Program-made: the position numbers and the translations under genes
Notes under the pieces: model-generated
Databases searched by the model: none
What the model was told of the DNA's origin: nothing
What the model saw: the letters and a program-made list of their open reading frames with translations, nothing else
Shown: piece by piece, positions 7,437 through 15,858 of the stretch
Layout: every line of letters begins with the position of its first letter
Numbering within the stretch: the first letter of the stretch is position 1
Assembly: GCA_002455955.1 (NCBI GenBank)
Contig: DKLZ01000064.1
Coordinates: forward strand, 17,520 to 41,802
Direction of reading: 5' to 3'
Length of the DNA stretch: 24,283 bases
Source: Dehalococcoidia bacterium UBA6627
GTDB lineage: Bacteria > Chloroflexota > Dehalococcoidia > UBA2979

Positions 7437-10427
7437 ATGAGTACGCGCGAAGTGATAGAAGCAAACACTCCTCCTACTCAGCTCAGTGCCAGACGAGCAC
7501 TAGAGCTGCTGCATAGCCCTAGCTCAGAGTTAGAGAAACTTGCCGCAGCACTGATCGCTGGGTTGAGCGGTGGAGAAGACGACGTCCTGATCGATCGACC
7601 AAATCGCCTTATGTTTGCAACTGACGCATCGATCTATGAAATGGAGCCAGTCGCAGTCGTGTATCCACGTACACCTGATGATGTGCAACATGTAGTCCGT
7701 GTTGCTGCGGAACTACAGGTGCCAGTTCTCCCTCGTGGCGCTGGGACTAGCCTCGCAGGCCAGACCGTAAACCACGCGATAGTAATCGACTACTCGCGAC
7801 ACATGTCTCAACTCATCGAACTGAATGTAGATGAAGGATGGGTCCGAGTTGAGCCTGGAATAGTGGTCGACGAATTGAACCGTTTACTAAAGCCACATGG
7901 ACTCCAGTATCCAATCGATACATCGACGAAAAACCGTGCAACTATCGGTGGCGGAATCGGCAACAACTCTTGTGGAGCACACTCCTGCGTCTACGGAAAG
8001 ACAAACGACCAAGTCATCAAACTCGATGTCATCCTCTCTGATGCTACAGCGACCACATTCGAAGAACTGGAAGGGGCAAAGCTTGAATCGAAGCTTGAAC
8101 TACCTGATCTAGAGGGCGCAATCTATCGAGGCAGTCGTGAAATAGCGCGAGCATGCGAACAAGAGATCGCCGCACAATATCCAAAAAATCAACGGCGCGT
8201 TTCCGGATACAACCTCGATGCTGCGTTAGATGATGATCGACTAAATCTATCTGACATCGTCGTCGGATCAGAAGGCACACTCGCCTTGGTTACCACCGCA
8301 ACAATACGCGTCGTACCCCTGCCGAAACTAAAAGGTATCGCTGCAGTTCACTGCCGTGATATCACCCAAGCTGCTCATGCCACTATCACTTCACTTAGTC
8401 ATGACGTATCAGCAATCGAACTCATTGGTGAAGCCATCATCGAGCGCTGTCGCGAAAGTATCGGTTATTCGAAATTGGTTGACCGGGTGATTGACCACCC
8501 GGGTGCAATCTTAATGGTCGAGTTCTACGGCGATACCAATGATGAAATCGAGAGGAAACTCGACGATCTTGCGGCAGATCTTCTCTCATCGGGTTTCGCC
8601 TACTCGATACCGACAACCACTGACAATACGGAGCAGGCCCAATGGTGGCGAATTCGGGAAGCAGGCCTCGGATTACTAATGAGCGTGAAAGGCGATGCGA
8701 AACCAGTCGCGATAGTCGAAGATACAGCAGTAGCACCTGAGAAACTGGCTGAATACCTCACACGCTTCGACGCCATCGTAAAGTCACACGGCACCACAGC
8801 TGCCTATTACGGACATGCTTCGGTTGGCTGTCTGCATATTCGCCCACTCGTCAACCTAAAAACCAAAGAAGGCCTCGATACTACAGAAGCAATAGCCTCA
8901 GACATTGCAGACCTCGTTCTTGAATTCGGCGGAAGCCTGAGTGGGGAACATGGTGACGGGATCCTTAGAGGGGTCTTCACGGAGAAAATGTTCGGACCGG
9001 AGATCACGAACGCTTTTAGAGAACTCAAACAGACATGGGACCCAAAGAGAATCCTCAACCCAGGGAAGATCATCGACACGCCTGGATTCCGCGAAAACCT
9101 TCGATTGAGCCCCGCGACTGTTAACGAACAAGTGGCTACACATCTCGATTTCACTGCTGATGGCGGAATCGCTCGGGCGGTGGAATTATGCAACGGTCAG
9201 GGAGCATGTCGAAAGCTAGACGGTGGTATGTGCCCTTCCTACATGGTGACGTTGGAAGAGGAACATTCGACGCGAGGTCGTGCGAACCTGCTTCGCCAAG
9301 CTCTGAATGGCGTCGTTCCTGCTTCCGAATTGACGGGGGATCGAATTCAGGAGGCTCTCGACCTGTGCGTCGAGTGCAAGGCTTGTAAATCGGAATGTCC
9401 ATCAGGCGTTGACATGGCAAAATTGAAATACGAGGTATTAACAAAACATTATGAGGAATACGGCGTTCCTCTCCGCTCCTGGATGTTCGGCAGAATCCGA
9501 ACATTGAGCCGTATTGGTAGCGCATTCGCACCAATCGTGAACTTCTTCAACCGTAACGCCCTCGTGCGAATTGCCCTCCACCGCATTGGAGGAATACACA
9601 GACAGCGTCCGCTGCCTGTACTGGCGCGACGCTCTCTGAGACGCCAACTTGCCGGTCGTTCGAAAAACGATGCCAGCCCACGTGGAAGAGCCGTATTTTT
9701 TGATGATACTTTCACTCAGTATTACCAGCCCGAAGTCGGAAAAGCAGCAATTGCCGTATTAGAAGCTTTGGGCTACGACGTGCTCCTCGTCGAGCAGCTC
9801 GGATGTTGTGGTAGACCATTGATTTCGAAAGGTCAACTCGGGGTTGCACAAAAATGGGCTCAGGCGAATATCGAACGACTAATACCATACGCAGAAGAGG
9901 GGATCCCGATCGTAGGCATCGAACCGTCCTGTTTACTAACGCTACGCGACGAGTACCCCGAACTAGTCAACACTAAGAGCGCGCGCAAAATCGCGCAGTC
10001 AGCACTGCTTCTTGACGAGCTTCTGACGGAGCTAGCGGAGAATGATCCAGAGAAAATCGGAGCGATTTTTGATCATAAATCTGGATCACGTGGTGACATA
10101 CTCATACACGGACACTGCCACCAGAAAGCACTCGTAGGAATGGCCCCAACCGAGGCTGCTCTGCGCACCGCAGGATACCGTCCTACGACAATCGAATCAG
10201 CCTGTTGTGGGATGGCAGGATCTTTTGGTTTCGAAGCGGAACATTACGATATCTCAAACATGATGGCACACCGGACTCTCGTTCCTGCAGTTGACGCAAC
10301 TTCTCCGAGAACTGAAATAGCGATAACTGGCGTATCGTGCCGCCAGCAAATCGATCATTTCAGTTCACGGGAACCTCATCATGTAGTCGAATACCTAGCC
10401 AGAGCCCTGTTACCGGAGAAGGAATAA
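7437..10427 (+). CDS. fused FAD-linked oxidase and 4Fe-4S dehydrogenase (YdiJ-like, D-2-hydroxyacid/2-hydroxyglutarate dehydrogenase type)
   Basis: This 996-aa protein joins a GlcD-like flavoprotein to a GlcF-like iron-sulfur and CCG-domain half, the architecture of E. coli YdiJ (about 1018 aa). Such enzymes oxidise D-2-hydroxyacids and pass electrons towards quinones at the membrane face. The FAD-binding PCMH domain covers about 50-260, with PRGAGTSLAGQ from residue 99. The FAD-oxidase C domain follows, with SGEHGDG from 502. The ferredoxin-like segment has cysteines at 585, 591 and 599 and a CxxCxxCxxxCP set at C644, C647, C650 and C654. CCG-domain pairs are at C790-C791 and C923-C924, with GHCHQ between them. 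I prefer the ATG at 7437 over an in-frame TTG at 7380, because homology begins after it. The Shine-Dalgarno site is weak. The exact hydroxyacid is not known. The stop is TAA. Confidence 0.93.
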   Translation: MSTREVIEANTPPTQLSARRALELLHSPSSELEKLAAALIAGLSGGEDDVLIDRPNRLMFATDASIYEMEPVAVVYPRTPDDVQHVVRVAAELQVPVLPRGAGTSLAGQTVNHAIVIDYSRHMSQLIELNVDEGWVRVEPGIVVDELNRLLKPHGLQYPIDTSTKNRATIGGGIGNNSCGAHSCVYGKTNDQVIKLDVILSDATATTFEELEGAKLESKLELPDLEGAIYRGSREIARACEQEIAAQYPKNQRRVSGYNLDAALDDDRLNLSDIVVGSEGTLALVTTATIRVVPLPKLKGIAAVHCRDITQAAHATITSLSHDVSAIELIGEAIIERCRESIGYSKLVDRVIDHPGAILMVEFYGDTNDEIERKLDDLAADLLSSGFAYSIPTTTDNTEQAQWWRIREAGLGLLMSVKGDAKPVAIVEDTAVAPEKLAEYLTRFDAIVKSHGTTAAYYGHASVGCLHIRPLVNLKTKEGLDTTEAIASDIADLVLEFGGSLSGEHGDGILRGVFTEKMFGPEITNAFRELKQTWDPKRILNPGKIIDTPGFRENLRLSPATVNEQVATHLDFTADGGIARAVELCNGQGACRKLDGGMCPSYMVTLEEEHSTRGRANLLRQALNGVVPASELTGDRIQEALDLCVECKACKSECPSGVDMAKLKYEVLTKHYEEYGVPLRSWMFGRIRTLSRIGSAFAPIVNFFNRNALVRIALHRIGGIHRQRPLPVLARRSLRRQLAGRSKNDASPRGRAVFFDDTFTQYYQPEVGKAAIAVLEALGYDVLLVEQLGCCGRPLISKGQLGVAQKWAQANIERLIPYAEEGIPIVGIEPSCLLTLRDEYPELVNTKSARKIAQSALLLDELLTELAENDPEKIGAIFDHKSGSRGDILIHGHCHQKALVGMAPTEAALRTAGYRPTTIESACCGMAGSFGFEAEHYDISNMMAHRTLVPAVDATSPRTEIAITGVSCRQQIDHFSSREPHHVVEYLARALLPEKE

Positions 10428-10455
10428 CATCTTCTCTCTAGACTGACAGTAGTTT

Positions 10456-10476
10456 CGGTTGGAGAATAACCAACCG
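10456..10476 (+). promoter_or_regulatory. hairpin immediately upstream of the ktrB ribosome-binding site
   Basis: CGGTTGG (10456-10462) pairs perfectly with CCAACCG (10470-10476) around loop AGAATAA. The last paired G is also the first base of the GGAG Shine-Dalgarno site (10476-10479) for the ATG at 10488. It could modulate ktrB translation or end the upstream transcript, but there is no T-run, so a standard intrinsic terminator is unlikely. Function is inference. Confidence 0.5.
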
Positions 10477-10487
10477 GAGATGCGTTG

Positions 10488-11891
10488 ATGTCGCAGAACC
10501 GTCAATCGTTGCCAGGAAACGTCACCGTTAAGCGGCGGCGCGTGCGTCGCGAAACGATCGCACTCCATTCACGTCGCAATTTCAGAGTTCGTCCCCGACC
10601 GTGGATGATTCCCTTGGTCTTTGCGATTACGATCGGTCTTGGAACCGTCCTACTGTCGTTACCAATCGCTTCAGAGTCACATGAATGGACTCATGGAATA
10701 GACGCTTTATTCACCGCGACATCCGCTGTTAGCGTGACCGGCCTCGTCCGTTTCGACACAGCTGAGCACTGGAGCATTTTCGGTGAGATAACAATTATTG
10801 TGCTGATCCAAGCCGGTGGCTTAGGGATCACAATCTATGCCGGAGTGCTACTAATGCTCTTCGGCAACCGATTTGGTCTAAGAGACCGTGAGTTCTTCGG
10901 CATGGAACTGCTGGACTTCAGTGAGCGCGATATCTACCGCCTCTTGCGCCGCATCATACTGTTCACTTTCGTGATCGAATTTGTAACGTTTCTGTTACTC
11001 CTCCCCTGGTACTTGAACAGCAACTCAGTCGGAGCGGCGATTTGGAAGAGCATCTTCCATTCAATATCCGCCCTCAATAACGCTGGTTTTGATTTACAAG
11101 GTGAACGGCTTAGCTTCATCGGCGAAGTGAACAATCCTTATCCAATTGCTGTTATGGGTATGGCAGCATTTTTAGGCAGTCTGTCTTTCGTAACGGTGTT
11201 TAACATGACGCGACCACGCAGATCTTGGTCACTCGATACAAAACTGGTCGGACTCGGGATGCTAAGCCTACTACTCGTTGGAATGATGGTGTTTTTAACC
11301 CTAGAAACTAGTGACGGACGTGTACTCGATAGTCAAAATGTACTGAACACTCTGGTAAATTCCCTTTTCCTGTCAATCAATCGAACAACAGGAATGTCAA
11401 CCATCGACTTCGCTCTCATCGAAGCATCAACAGCGACCATATTGATGCTGCTGATGGTGATCGGTGGTGCATCGACATCGACAGCGAGTGGAATCAAGAT
11501 CGGCACCTTCATGGTGACACTAGTTGTGATGTTTTCAGCAATTCGCGGACGACATCGTTCCTCGGTGTTCGGTCGCGACCTACCTCAAGCAATCATTGTG
11601 CGTGCAGTAGCCGTCACAGGATTCGGATTACTCACGATCGGAATAGGAGTATTCCTCATAGGACTAACGGAACAAGGCAACTTCCTCGCATTGTTATTCG
11701 AGGTTACGTCCGCGGCTGCAAACGTCGGTTGGTCACAGGGGATTACAGTTGATTTGTCTCATCGGTCCACGATAGTGCTCGTGGGGCTGATGTTTCTCGG
11801 GCGACTCGGCCCTCTATATATCGCTTTGTCAATCCCTGATAAGCCCAGAACACGCTATCGCTTCCCTGAAGCGGGCGTGCGCATCGGATAG
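10488..11891 (+). CDS. ktrB: KtrB/TrkH-family potassium uptake channel subunit
   Basis: This 467-aa polytopic membrane protein of the Trk/Ktr/HKT superfamily forms the K+ pathway with a cytoplasmic RCK ring. Four M1-P-M2 repeats are visible, each with a filter glycine: SVTGL (G85), NNAGF (G200), RTTGM (G302) and ANVGW (G414). The intramembrane gating loop in the third repeat, GGASTSTASGIKIGT, is at about 326-340. The N-terminal 35 residues are strongly basic and cytoplasmic. The length fits KtrB, about 450 aa, better than the longer TrkH. The start ATG at 10488 has GGAG eight bases upstream; a TTG three bases earlier is less likely. ktrA follows after 95 bases, which confirms a two-gene potassium-uptake unit. 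The stop is TAG. Confidence 0.95.
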   Translation: MSQNRQSLPGNVTVKRRRVRRETIALHSRRNFRVRPRPWMIPLVFAITIGLGTVLLSLPIASESHEWTHGIDALFTATSAVSVTGLVRFDTAEHWSIFGEITIIVLIQAGGLGITIYAGVLLMLFGNRFGLRDREFFGMELLDFSERDIYRLLRRIILFTFVIEFVTFLLLLPWYLNSNSVGAAIWKSIFHSISALNNAGFDLQGERLSFIGEVNNPYPIAVMGMAAFLGSLSFVTVFNMTRPRRSWSLDTKLVGLGMLSLLLVGMMVFLTLETSDGRVLDSQNVLNTLVNSLFLSINRTTGMSTIDFALIEASTATILMLLMVIGGASTSTASGIKIGTFMVTLVVMFSAIRGRHRSSVFGRDLPQAIIVRAVAVTGFGLLTIGIGVFLIGLTEQGNFLALLFEVTSAAANVGWSQGITVDLSHRSTIVLVGLMFLGRLGPLYIALSIPDKPRTRYRFPEAGVRIG

Positions 11892-11969
11892 TTAAGAAAC
11901 TGTCATGTTGTATCGAAAGTGCCAGTAATGATGTGACCGCATCCAACAGACATACTATTTATAGTGGAA

Positions 11970-11983
11970 GGACCCGGAGGTCC
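11970..11983 (+). promoter_or_regulatory. small hairpin over the ktrA ribosome-binding site
   Basis: GGACC (11970-11974) pairs with GGTCC (11979-11983) around loop CGGA. The Shine-Dalgarno sequence GGAGG (11976-11980) lies inside it, split between the loop and the 3' arm, seven bases before the ATG at 11987. Partial sequestration of the site is plausible but unproven. Confidence 0.45.
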
Positions 11984-11986
11984 AAT

Positions 11987-12619
11987 ATGCAAATTGCAGT
12001 TCTTGGTCTTGGACGTTTCGGTATTCAACTTGCAACGTCGCTAGAAGAAGAGGGTCACGAAGTACTCGCGATCGATGCGAATGAAACTGTGGTACAGAAC
12101 ATTGCTCCACGGTTGACGAAGACGGCAATCGCCGACATCACAGACGAACAAGCGCTACGCGACCTCGGTGTCGCCAATATGGACGTTGGAGTCGTCTCGA
12201 CTGCCGTTATCGAAGCGAACGTTCTTGCGGTTATGAATCTTCAATTACTTGAGGTGCCTACGATCTACGCAAAGGCTCAAAGTAGCCGCCATGCGACAAT
12301 GCTGAGCCGAATCGGAGTACAACGTGTCATCGAACCCGAGAAAGAAGGAGGTCTGCGCTTCGCTCACCTAATACGTCTTCCACATGCGAAAGACTACCTC
12401 TCGCTCTCTCGTGATTATGGAATTGCTATCTACGAACCTCCGCCGAGGCTCTATGGAGTTAGTCTTGAACAACTAGACGACGACGGCTCCACACGCCGCT
12501 TATTAATGCTTGTCCGTGACAACGAAGTACACGTAAACCCTGTCCGCTCAGAAACAATCAAAGCAGCTGATCTGCTGATCTTTGCCGGCGAGGATGACGA
12601 TCTGACAGAGACCCTCTAG
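11987..12619 (+). CDS. ktrA: KtrA/TrkA-family RCK regulatory subunit of potassium uptake
   Basis: This 210-aa cytoplasmic protein has an RCK_N Rossmann domain and a TrkA_C domain. The nucleotide-binding glycines are G7-L-G9-R-F-G12, and the acidic residue ending beta-2 is D30 in AIDANE. Family proteins assemble as an octameric ring that binds ATP/ADP or NAD(H) in the N-domain, and in several bacteria c-di-AMP in the C-domain, to gate KtrB. The ATG at 11987 is preferred over an in-frame upstream start at 11933, because homology begins there and GGAGG lies seven bases upstream. The length is slightly shorter than B. subtilis KtrA. It follows ktrB on the same strand. The stop is TAG. Confidence 0.95.
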   Translation: MQIAVLGLGRFGIQLATSLEEEGHEVLAIDANETVVQNIAPRLTKTAIADITDEQALRDLGVANMDVGVVSTAVIEANVLAVMNLQLLEVPTIYAKAQSSRHATMLSRIGVQRVIEPEKEGGLRFAHLIRLPHAKDYLSLSRDYGIAIYEPPPRLYGVSLEQLDDDGSTRRLLMLVRDNEVHVNPVRSETIKAADLLIFAGEDDDLTETL

Positions 12620-12843
12620 TTATTGGTACCGAGCGGCATGACGTCGGACTTGCTGTGCACTTACCCCTGAATTTCAGATTGCCGTAAAAGATACGCGTGG
12701 ACCTCCGATAGTAATGACACACGTATTTCTGCTCCACACACCATAGATGGGTGAACGTTAATCGATTTCTTCAAACTATCCTGCTTCTCGACTGATCGCC
12801 AAGAAGAAAGCTCCAGTTGAATGCAGGCCGTATCATGCAACTC

Positions 12844-14475
12844 ATGTTTCACAACAACTTTAACTACGAATCCCGACGTTCAGCCGTCTATGCACGAAAT
12901 GGCATAGTCGCTGCTAGCCATCCGCTTGCAGCTCAAATTGGCCTCGACGTGTTGCAGCACGGAGGAAATGCTGCTGATGCTGCAGTTGCTACCGCAGCCG
13001 CACTTGCGGTAGTCGAACCTACCAGCACAGGTGTAGGCGGTGACTGCTTCGCACTCTTCTTCGATGCATCAAAGAAAAAAGTGTCAGCCCTTAACGGCAG
13101 TGGACGCGCACCAAATAATCTCGACCTAGAAGTCTTGGCAGCCGATGGGTTTAGCAAACTACTACCGAGTCACCATGTACATGCAGTAACCGTCCCCGGA
13201 ACAGTTGCCGGCTGGGCAGACACACTCAAACAGTTCGGGACGATGGACCTCGCTGACGTCCTCACTGGTGCGATTGCTCTTGCGGAGGACGGGTCACCGA
13301 TCGCACCAGTGATCGCAAGGTTGTGGGCAAACGAGGAAGAGAAGATTCGGAACGCAAGCTCAAACGGAGAGGAGCTCCTAGTTGATGGACGTGCACCACG
13401 TGAAGGCGAGCTCTGGCAGAACCCAGGTTTAGCGTCCGTACTGCGTGAGATCGCTGATGGTGGACCAGCAGCGTTTTACGAAGGTAGAGCAGGTAAAGAA
13501 ATCGTAACGGTCGTCGAAGCGCTCGGTGGAAAACTTACACATGCCGATCTGCAAGAGCACCACTCGACATTCGAGGAGCCGATCAGCACCAGCTATCGAG
13601 GGCACACGATCTTCGAATGTCCTCCTAATGGTCAAGGACTTGTTGCATTAATCGCCCTTAAGATCGTGGAACAATACGACTTCGCCGAACTATCTCAACG
13701 ATCTCCAGAGCGACTACACATGTTGATTGAAGCTGTGCGTCTCGGATTCGCAGAAGCACGCGCTCATGTAGCAGATCCACAACATGAAGACGTCCCGGTC
13801 GAATGGCTACTCTCAGACACTCATATCGCGGATTTACGATCGAGAATCGACCCAACGTCACGGTTGGACCTCTCTCAAGGACATGACTTAAAGGTAGGCA
13901 ATGACACTGTCTACCTCTCAACTGTTGACGGTAAAGGAAACGCTTGCAGCTTCATCAACAGTAACTATCAAGGGACAGGAACTGGCATCGTTCCGCGAGG
14001 TTGCGGATTCCCCTTACAGAACCGAGGAGCAGGATTCAGCCTAGATCCAACACATCCGAATGCTCTGGCGCCAAAAAAGCGCCCCTATCACACCATCATT
14101 CCGTCAATGATTACTGACACAAATGGCGATCTTTACGCATCCTTTGGTGTGATGGGTGGGTGGATGCAGCCACAGGGACACCTGCAAGTAGTTATTGGCC
14201 TAATTGAGGATGGGTTAGATCCCCAATCCTCACTCGACGAACCGCGCTTCTGTATCTCCTCAGATCCGCCACATGGTGTAGTCAATCTCGAAAAGGGGTT
14301 GCCAGAATCAACATTCAACGGCCTCGGAGAGCGCGGACACGACGTTCAATGGGTTGAAGGGATTCAGCGAACAAGTGTATTTGGAAAAGGACAAGTGATT
14401 CTGCGTAACCCTGAAACAGGCGTACTGATCGCAGGTTCAGACCCTCGAGCCGATGGATATGCCGCTGCGTATTAG
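12844..14475 (+). CDS. gamma-glutamyltransferase family protein (Ntn hydrolase)
   Basis: This 543-aa proenzyme-type protein of the gamma-glutamyltranspeptidase family self-cleaves into large and small subunits at an N-terminal nucleophile threonine. The cleavage-site segment is N353-D-T355-V-Y-L-S-T-V-D, so T355 is the predicted catalytic residue. The N-terminal family signature, GGNAADAAVATAAALAVVEP then GVGGDCF, is intact. The ATG at 12844 gives the typical start, MFHNNF then GIVAASHPLA. Alternative in-frame starts at 12817 (TTG) and 12835 (ATG) would add only a few residues. No signal peptide is visible, unlike periplasmic E. coli Ggt, so it is probably a cytoplasmic, glutathione- or gamma-glutamyl-amide-degrading paralogue. 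No strong Shine-Dalgarno site is seen. About 220 bases without a gene separate it from ktrA. The stop is TAG. Confidence 0.95.
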   Translation: MFHNNFNYESRRSAVYARNGIVAASHPLAAQIGLDVLQHGGNAADAAVATAAALAVVEPTSTGVGGDCFALFFDASKKKVSALNGSGRAPNNLDLEVLAADGFSKLLPSHHVHAVTVPGTVAGWADTLKQFGTMDLADVLTGAIALAEDGSPIAPVIARLWANEEEKIRNASSNGEELLVDGRAPREGELWQNPGLASVLREIADGGPAAFYEGRAGKEIVTVVEALGGKLTHADLQEHHSTFEEPISTSYRGHTIFECPPNGQGLVALIALKIVEQYDFAELSQRSPERLHMLIEAVRLGFAEARAHVADPQHEDVPVEWLLSDTHIADLRSRIDPTSRLDLSQGHDLKVGNDTVYLSTVDGKGNACSFINSNYQGTGTGIVPRGCGFPLQNRGAGFSLDPTHPNALAPKKRPYHTIIPSMITDTNGDLYASFGVMGGWMQPQGHLQVVIGLIEDGLDPQSSLDEPRFCISSDPPHGVVNLEKGLPESTFNGLGERGHDVQWVEGIQRTSVFGKGQVILRNPETGVLIAGSDPRADGYAAAY

Positions 14476-14478
14476 CAA

Positions 14479-14527
14479 GGTATAAGCAAATACACTCGAC
14501 GGCGATCCTGTCGACATGGCATATACC
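14479..14527. terminator. nested inverted repeat between two convergent genes, possible bidirectional terminator
   Basis: An outer pair GGTATA (14479-14484) and TATACC (14522-14527) encloses an inner pair TCGAC (14496-14500) and GTCGA (14510-14514). It fills the gap between the stops of the gamma-glutamyltransferase and the MBL-fold gene, overlapping the latter's stop. Stems are short and T-runs are absent, so termination is only a guess from position. Confidence 0.3.
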
Positions 14528-15507
14528 TACTTTAATTCATAAAGCGGCGGATCGCTCCATTGGGCTGAAGGAGGATTTTCCTGCGCACGAATCACTGCAC
14601 GACGACGCCGTGACTCTAAGCGTCTCGCTTTCTTAATGATTAATTCATCCTCATGAACATGTTGGCGTTCCTGTTCGAGCTTTGCTTTGCTCTTTGACCG
14701 TTTTGGCTTCCCTGGATAAACGGTAACTTGCCCTTCAGTGGCAAGTTGCTCGAGATGAGTCCTCACGTTGCCATCAGCTGCGCGTCGAAGTCGTGTATCG
14801 ATATCGGGGTACATCTCAAGCATGATCTCCCAACTGCTGAGTTGCTTGCCCCCTTGAAGCGCGTCGATGATCTGTTGTTCTCGCCTATTCCTGTGAGTGA
14901 TGTATTCCTGCAATCGCTCGCGCGGATTATGCACTATCTTCCCGTGACCAGGACAAATCACCTTCAGGTTGGGTAGATCAACCAAACGTTGGAGACTTCT
15001 CCGATAGCTCGATAAATCTGAAACGGTGGTAGTTGATGAACCTAGAAGTGTGTCACCCGTAAAGAGAACTCCTTCCTCTTCGAGGTAGTAACAGAGCGAA
15101 TCGACGCTGTGGCCTGGAGTTTCCATTACTTGAACTTTGACTTTGCCACCGAGATCGATCGTCTGCCCTTCCTTGAGGCTCTCAACTTTCTTCGGAATAC
15201 GACCGGTAAGGAGACGACGACCACCTGCCGGAATCGCAACGTCGGCTCCAAGGTATTCCTTGGCCCACTTGAGATTGCCTGAATGATCAGAGTGGTGATG
15301 GGTGATCGCAGCTATGCCGACTTCTTCCTGTTCGACAGCAGCAAGGTAGCCACGAAGAAACCACTGGTATCGTTCGATCGCTTCACCCGAATCAATCGTT
15401 AGCGACTGATTTTTCTCGGGCCCCACGAGATAAATTGAGGTAAAATCCGTATGCATCGGGTTATCGGCGGGTACCATGACCGCCCGAACAGATGGGCTGA
15501 TTTCCAT
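14527..15507 (-). CDS. metallo-beta-lactamase-fold hydrolase (LACTB2-like) with basic C-terminal tail
   Basis: This 326-aa protein has an MBL domain at about 1-205 and a winged-helix-like segment at about 210-262, the LACTB2-type arrangement. Metal ligands are visible as H70-x-H72-x-D74-H75, H133 in TPGHS, D152 in FTGDTL and H188 in PGHGK. Family members hydrolyse thioesters, phosphodiesters or RNA. The winged helix favours the LACTB2-like group, but the substrate is unknown. The last 65 residues are very rich in Lys, Arg and Glu, and probably form an extended helix or a nucleic-acid-binding tail not usual for the family. The ATG at 15507 has AGGAA close upstream. The stop is TAG, and the gene converges on the gamma-glutamyltransferase. 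Confidence 0.92.
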   Translation of the reverse strand: MEISPSVRAVMVPADNPMHTDFTSIYLVGPEKNQSLTIDSGEAIERYQWFLRGYLAAVEQEEVGIAAITHHHSDHSGNLKWAKEYLGADVAIPAGGRRLLTGRIPKKVESLKEGQTIDLGGKVKVQVMETPGHSVDSLCYYLEEEGVLFTGDTLLGSSTTTVSDLSSYRRSLQRLVDLPNLKVICPGHGKIVHNPRERLQEYITHRNRREQQIIDALQGGKQLSSWEIMLEMYPDIDTRLRRAADGNVRTHLEQLATEGQVTVYPGKPKRSKSKAKLEQERQHVHEDELIIKKARRLESRRRRAVIRAQENPPSAQWSDPPLYELK

Positions 15508-15858
15508 AGGTTCCTGACTTCAAATCTTGTTCGCAAAGCAAGACTCGACAGCTTAAACAGACGAAGTGAATCGTCGTAAATGATAGCGAACATTCATCCC
15601 CAACATCACAATTAGCTCTCGACTAGAAATGGTATTCCTGCGTTGGATGAACACTCGCATGATGATGGTACCGCTAGAAGTATTTGTCCATCGTTATCTG
15701 ATCCAATAATTCGCCTTCACTACCGCTTCCGAAAACACATCAACCCATAGCCAAGCAACATCGTTAACATGTCAGAGCGCGCCATGGGGTGAATGGAGTA
15801 GATCACTGCTAGGCTCGCATCCGAGACTATCGATTCGTATCAAGGCAAGGGGAAGTTA
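15508..15858. other. gene-free interval between divergent genes
   Basis: These 351 bases separate the starts of the MBL-fold gene (minus) and the crotonase (plus). I see no ORF of convincing quality, tRNA, or clear repeat. The only supported element is the ribosome site AAGGGGA just before the ATG at 15859. The interval should hold promoters for both genes, but no -35/-10 pair stood out clearly enough to report. Confidence 0.6.

Noticed and set aside
12661..12852. Minus-strand 63-aa open frame between ktrA and the gamma-glutamyltransferase
   Set aside because: It overlaps the glutamyltransferase start, has no ribosome site that I could support, and has no domain. It is possible but unsupported.
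15399..15593. Minus-strand 64-aa open frame overlapping the start of the MBL-fold gene
   Set aside because: It is an out-of-frame overlap with a conserved gene and contains no recognisable motif.
15680..15720. Promoter-like TTGTCC and AATAAT pair in the long gene-free interval
   Set aside because: The spacing is only about 15 bases and both boxes are poor matches, so it is not distinguishable from chance.
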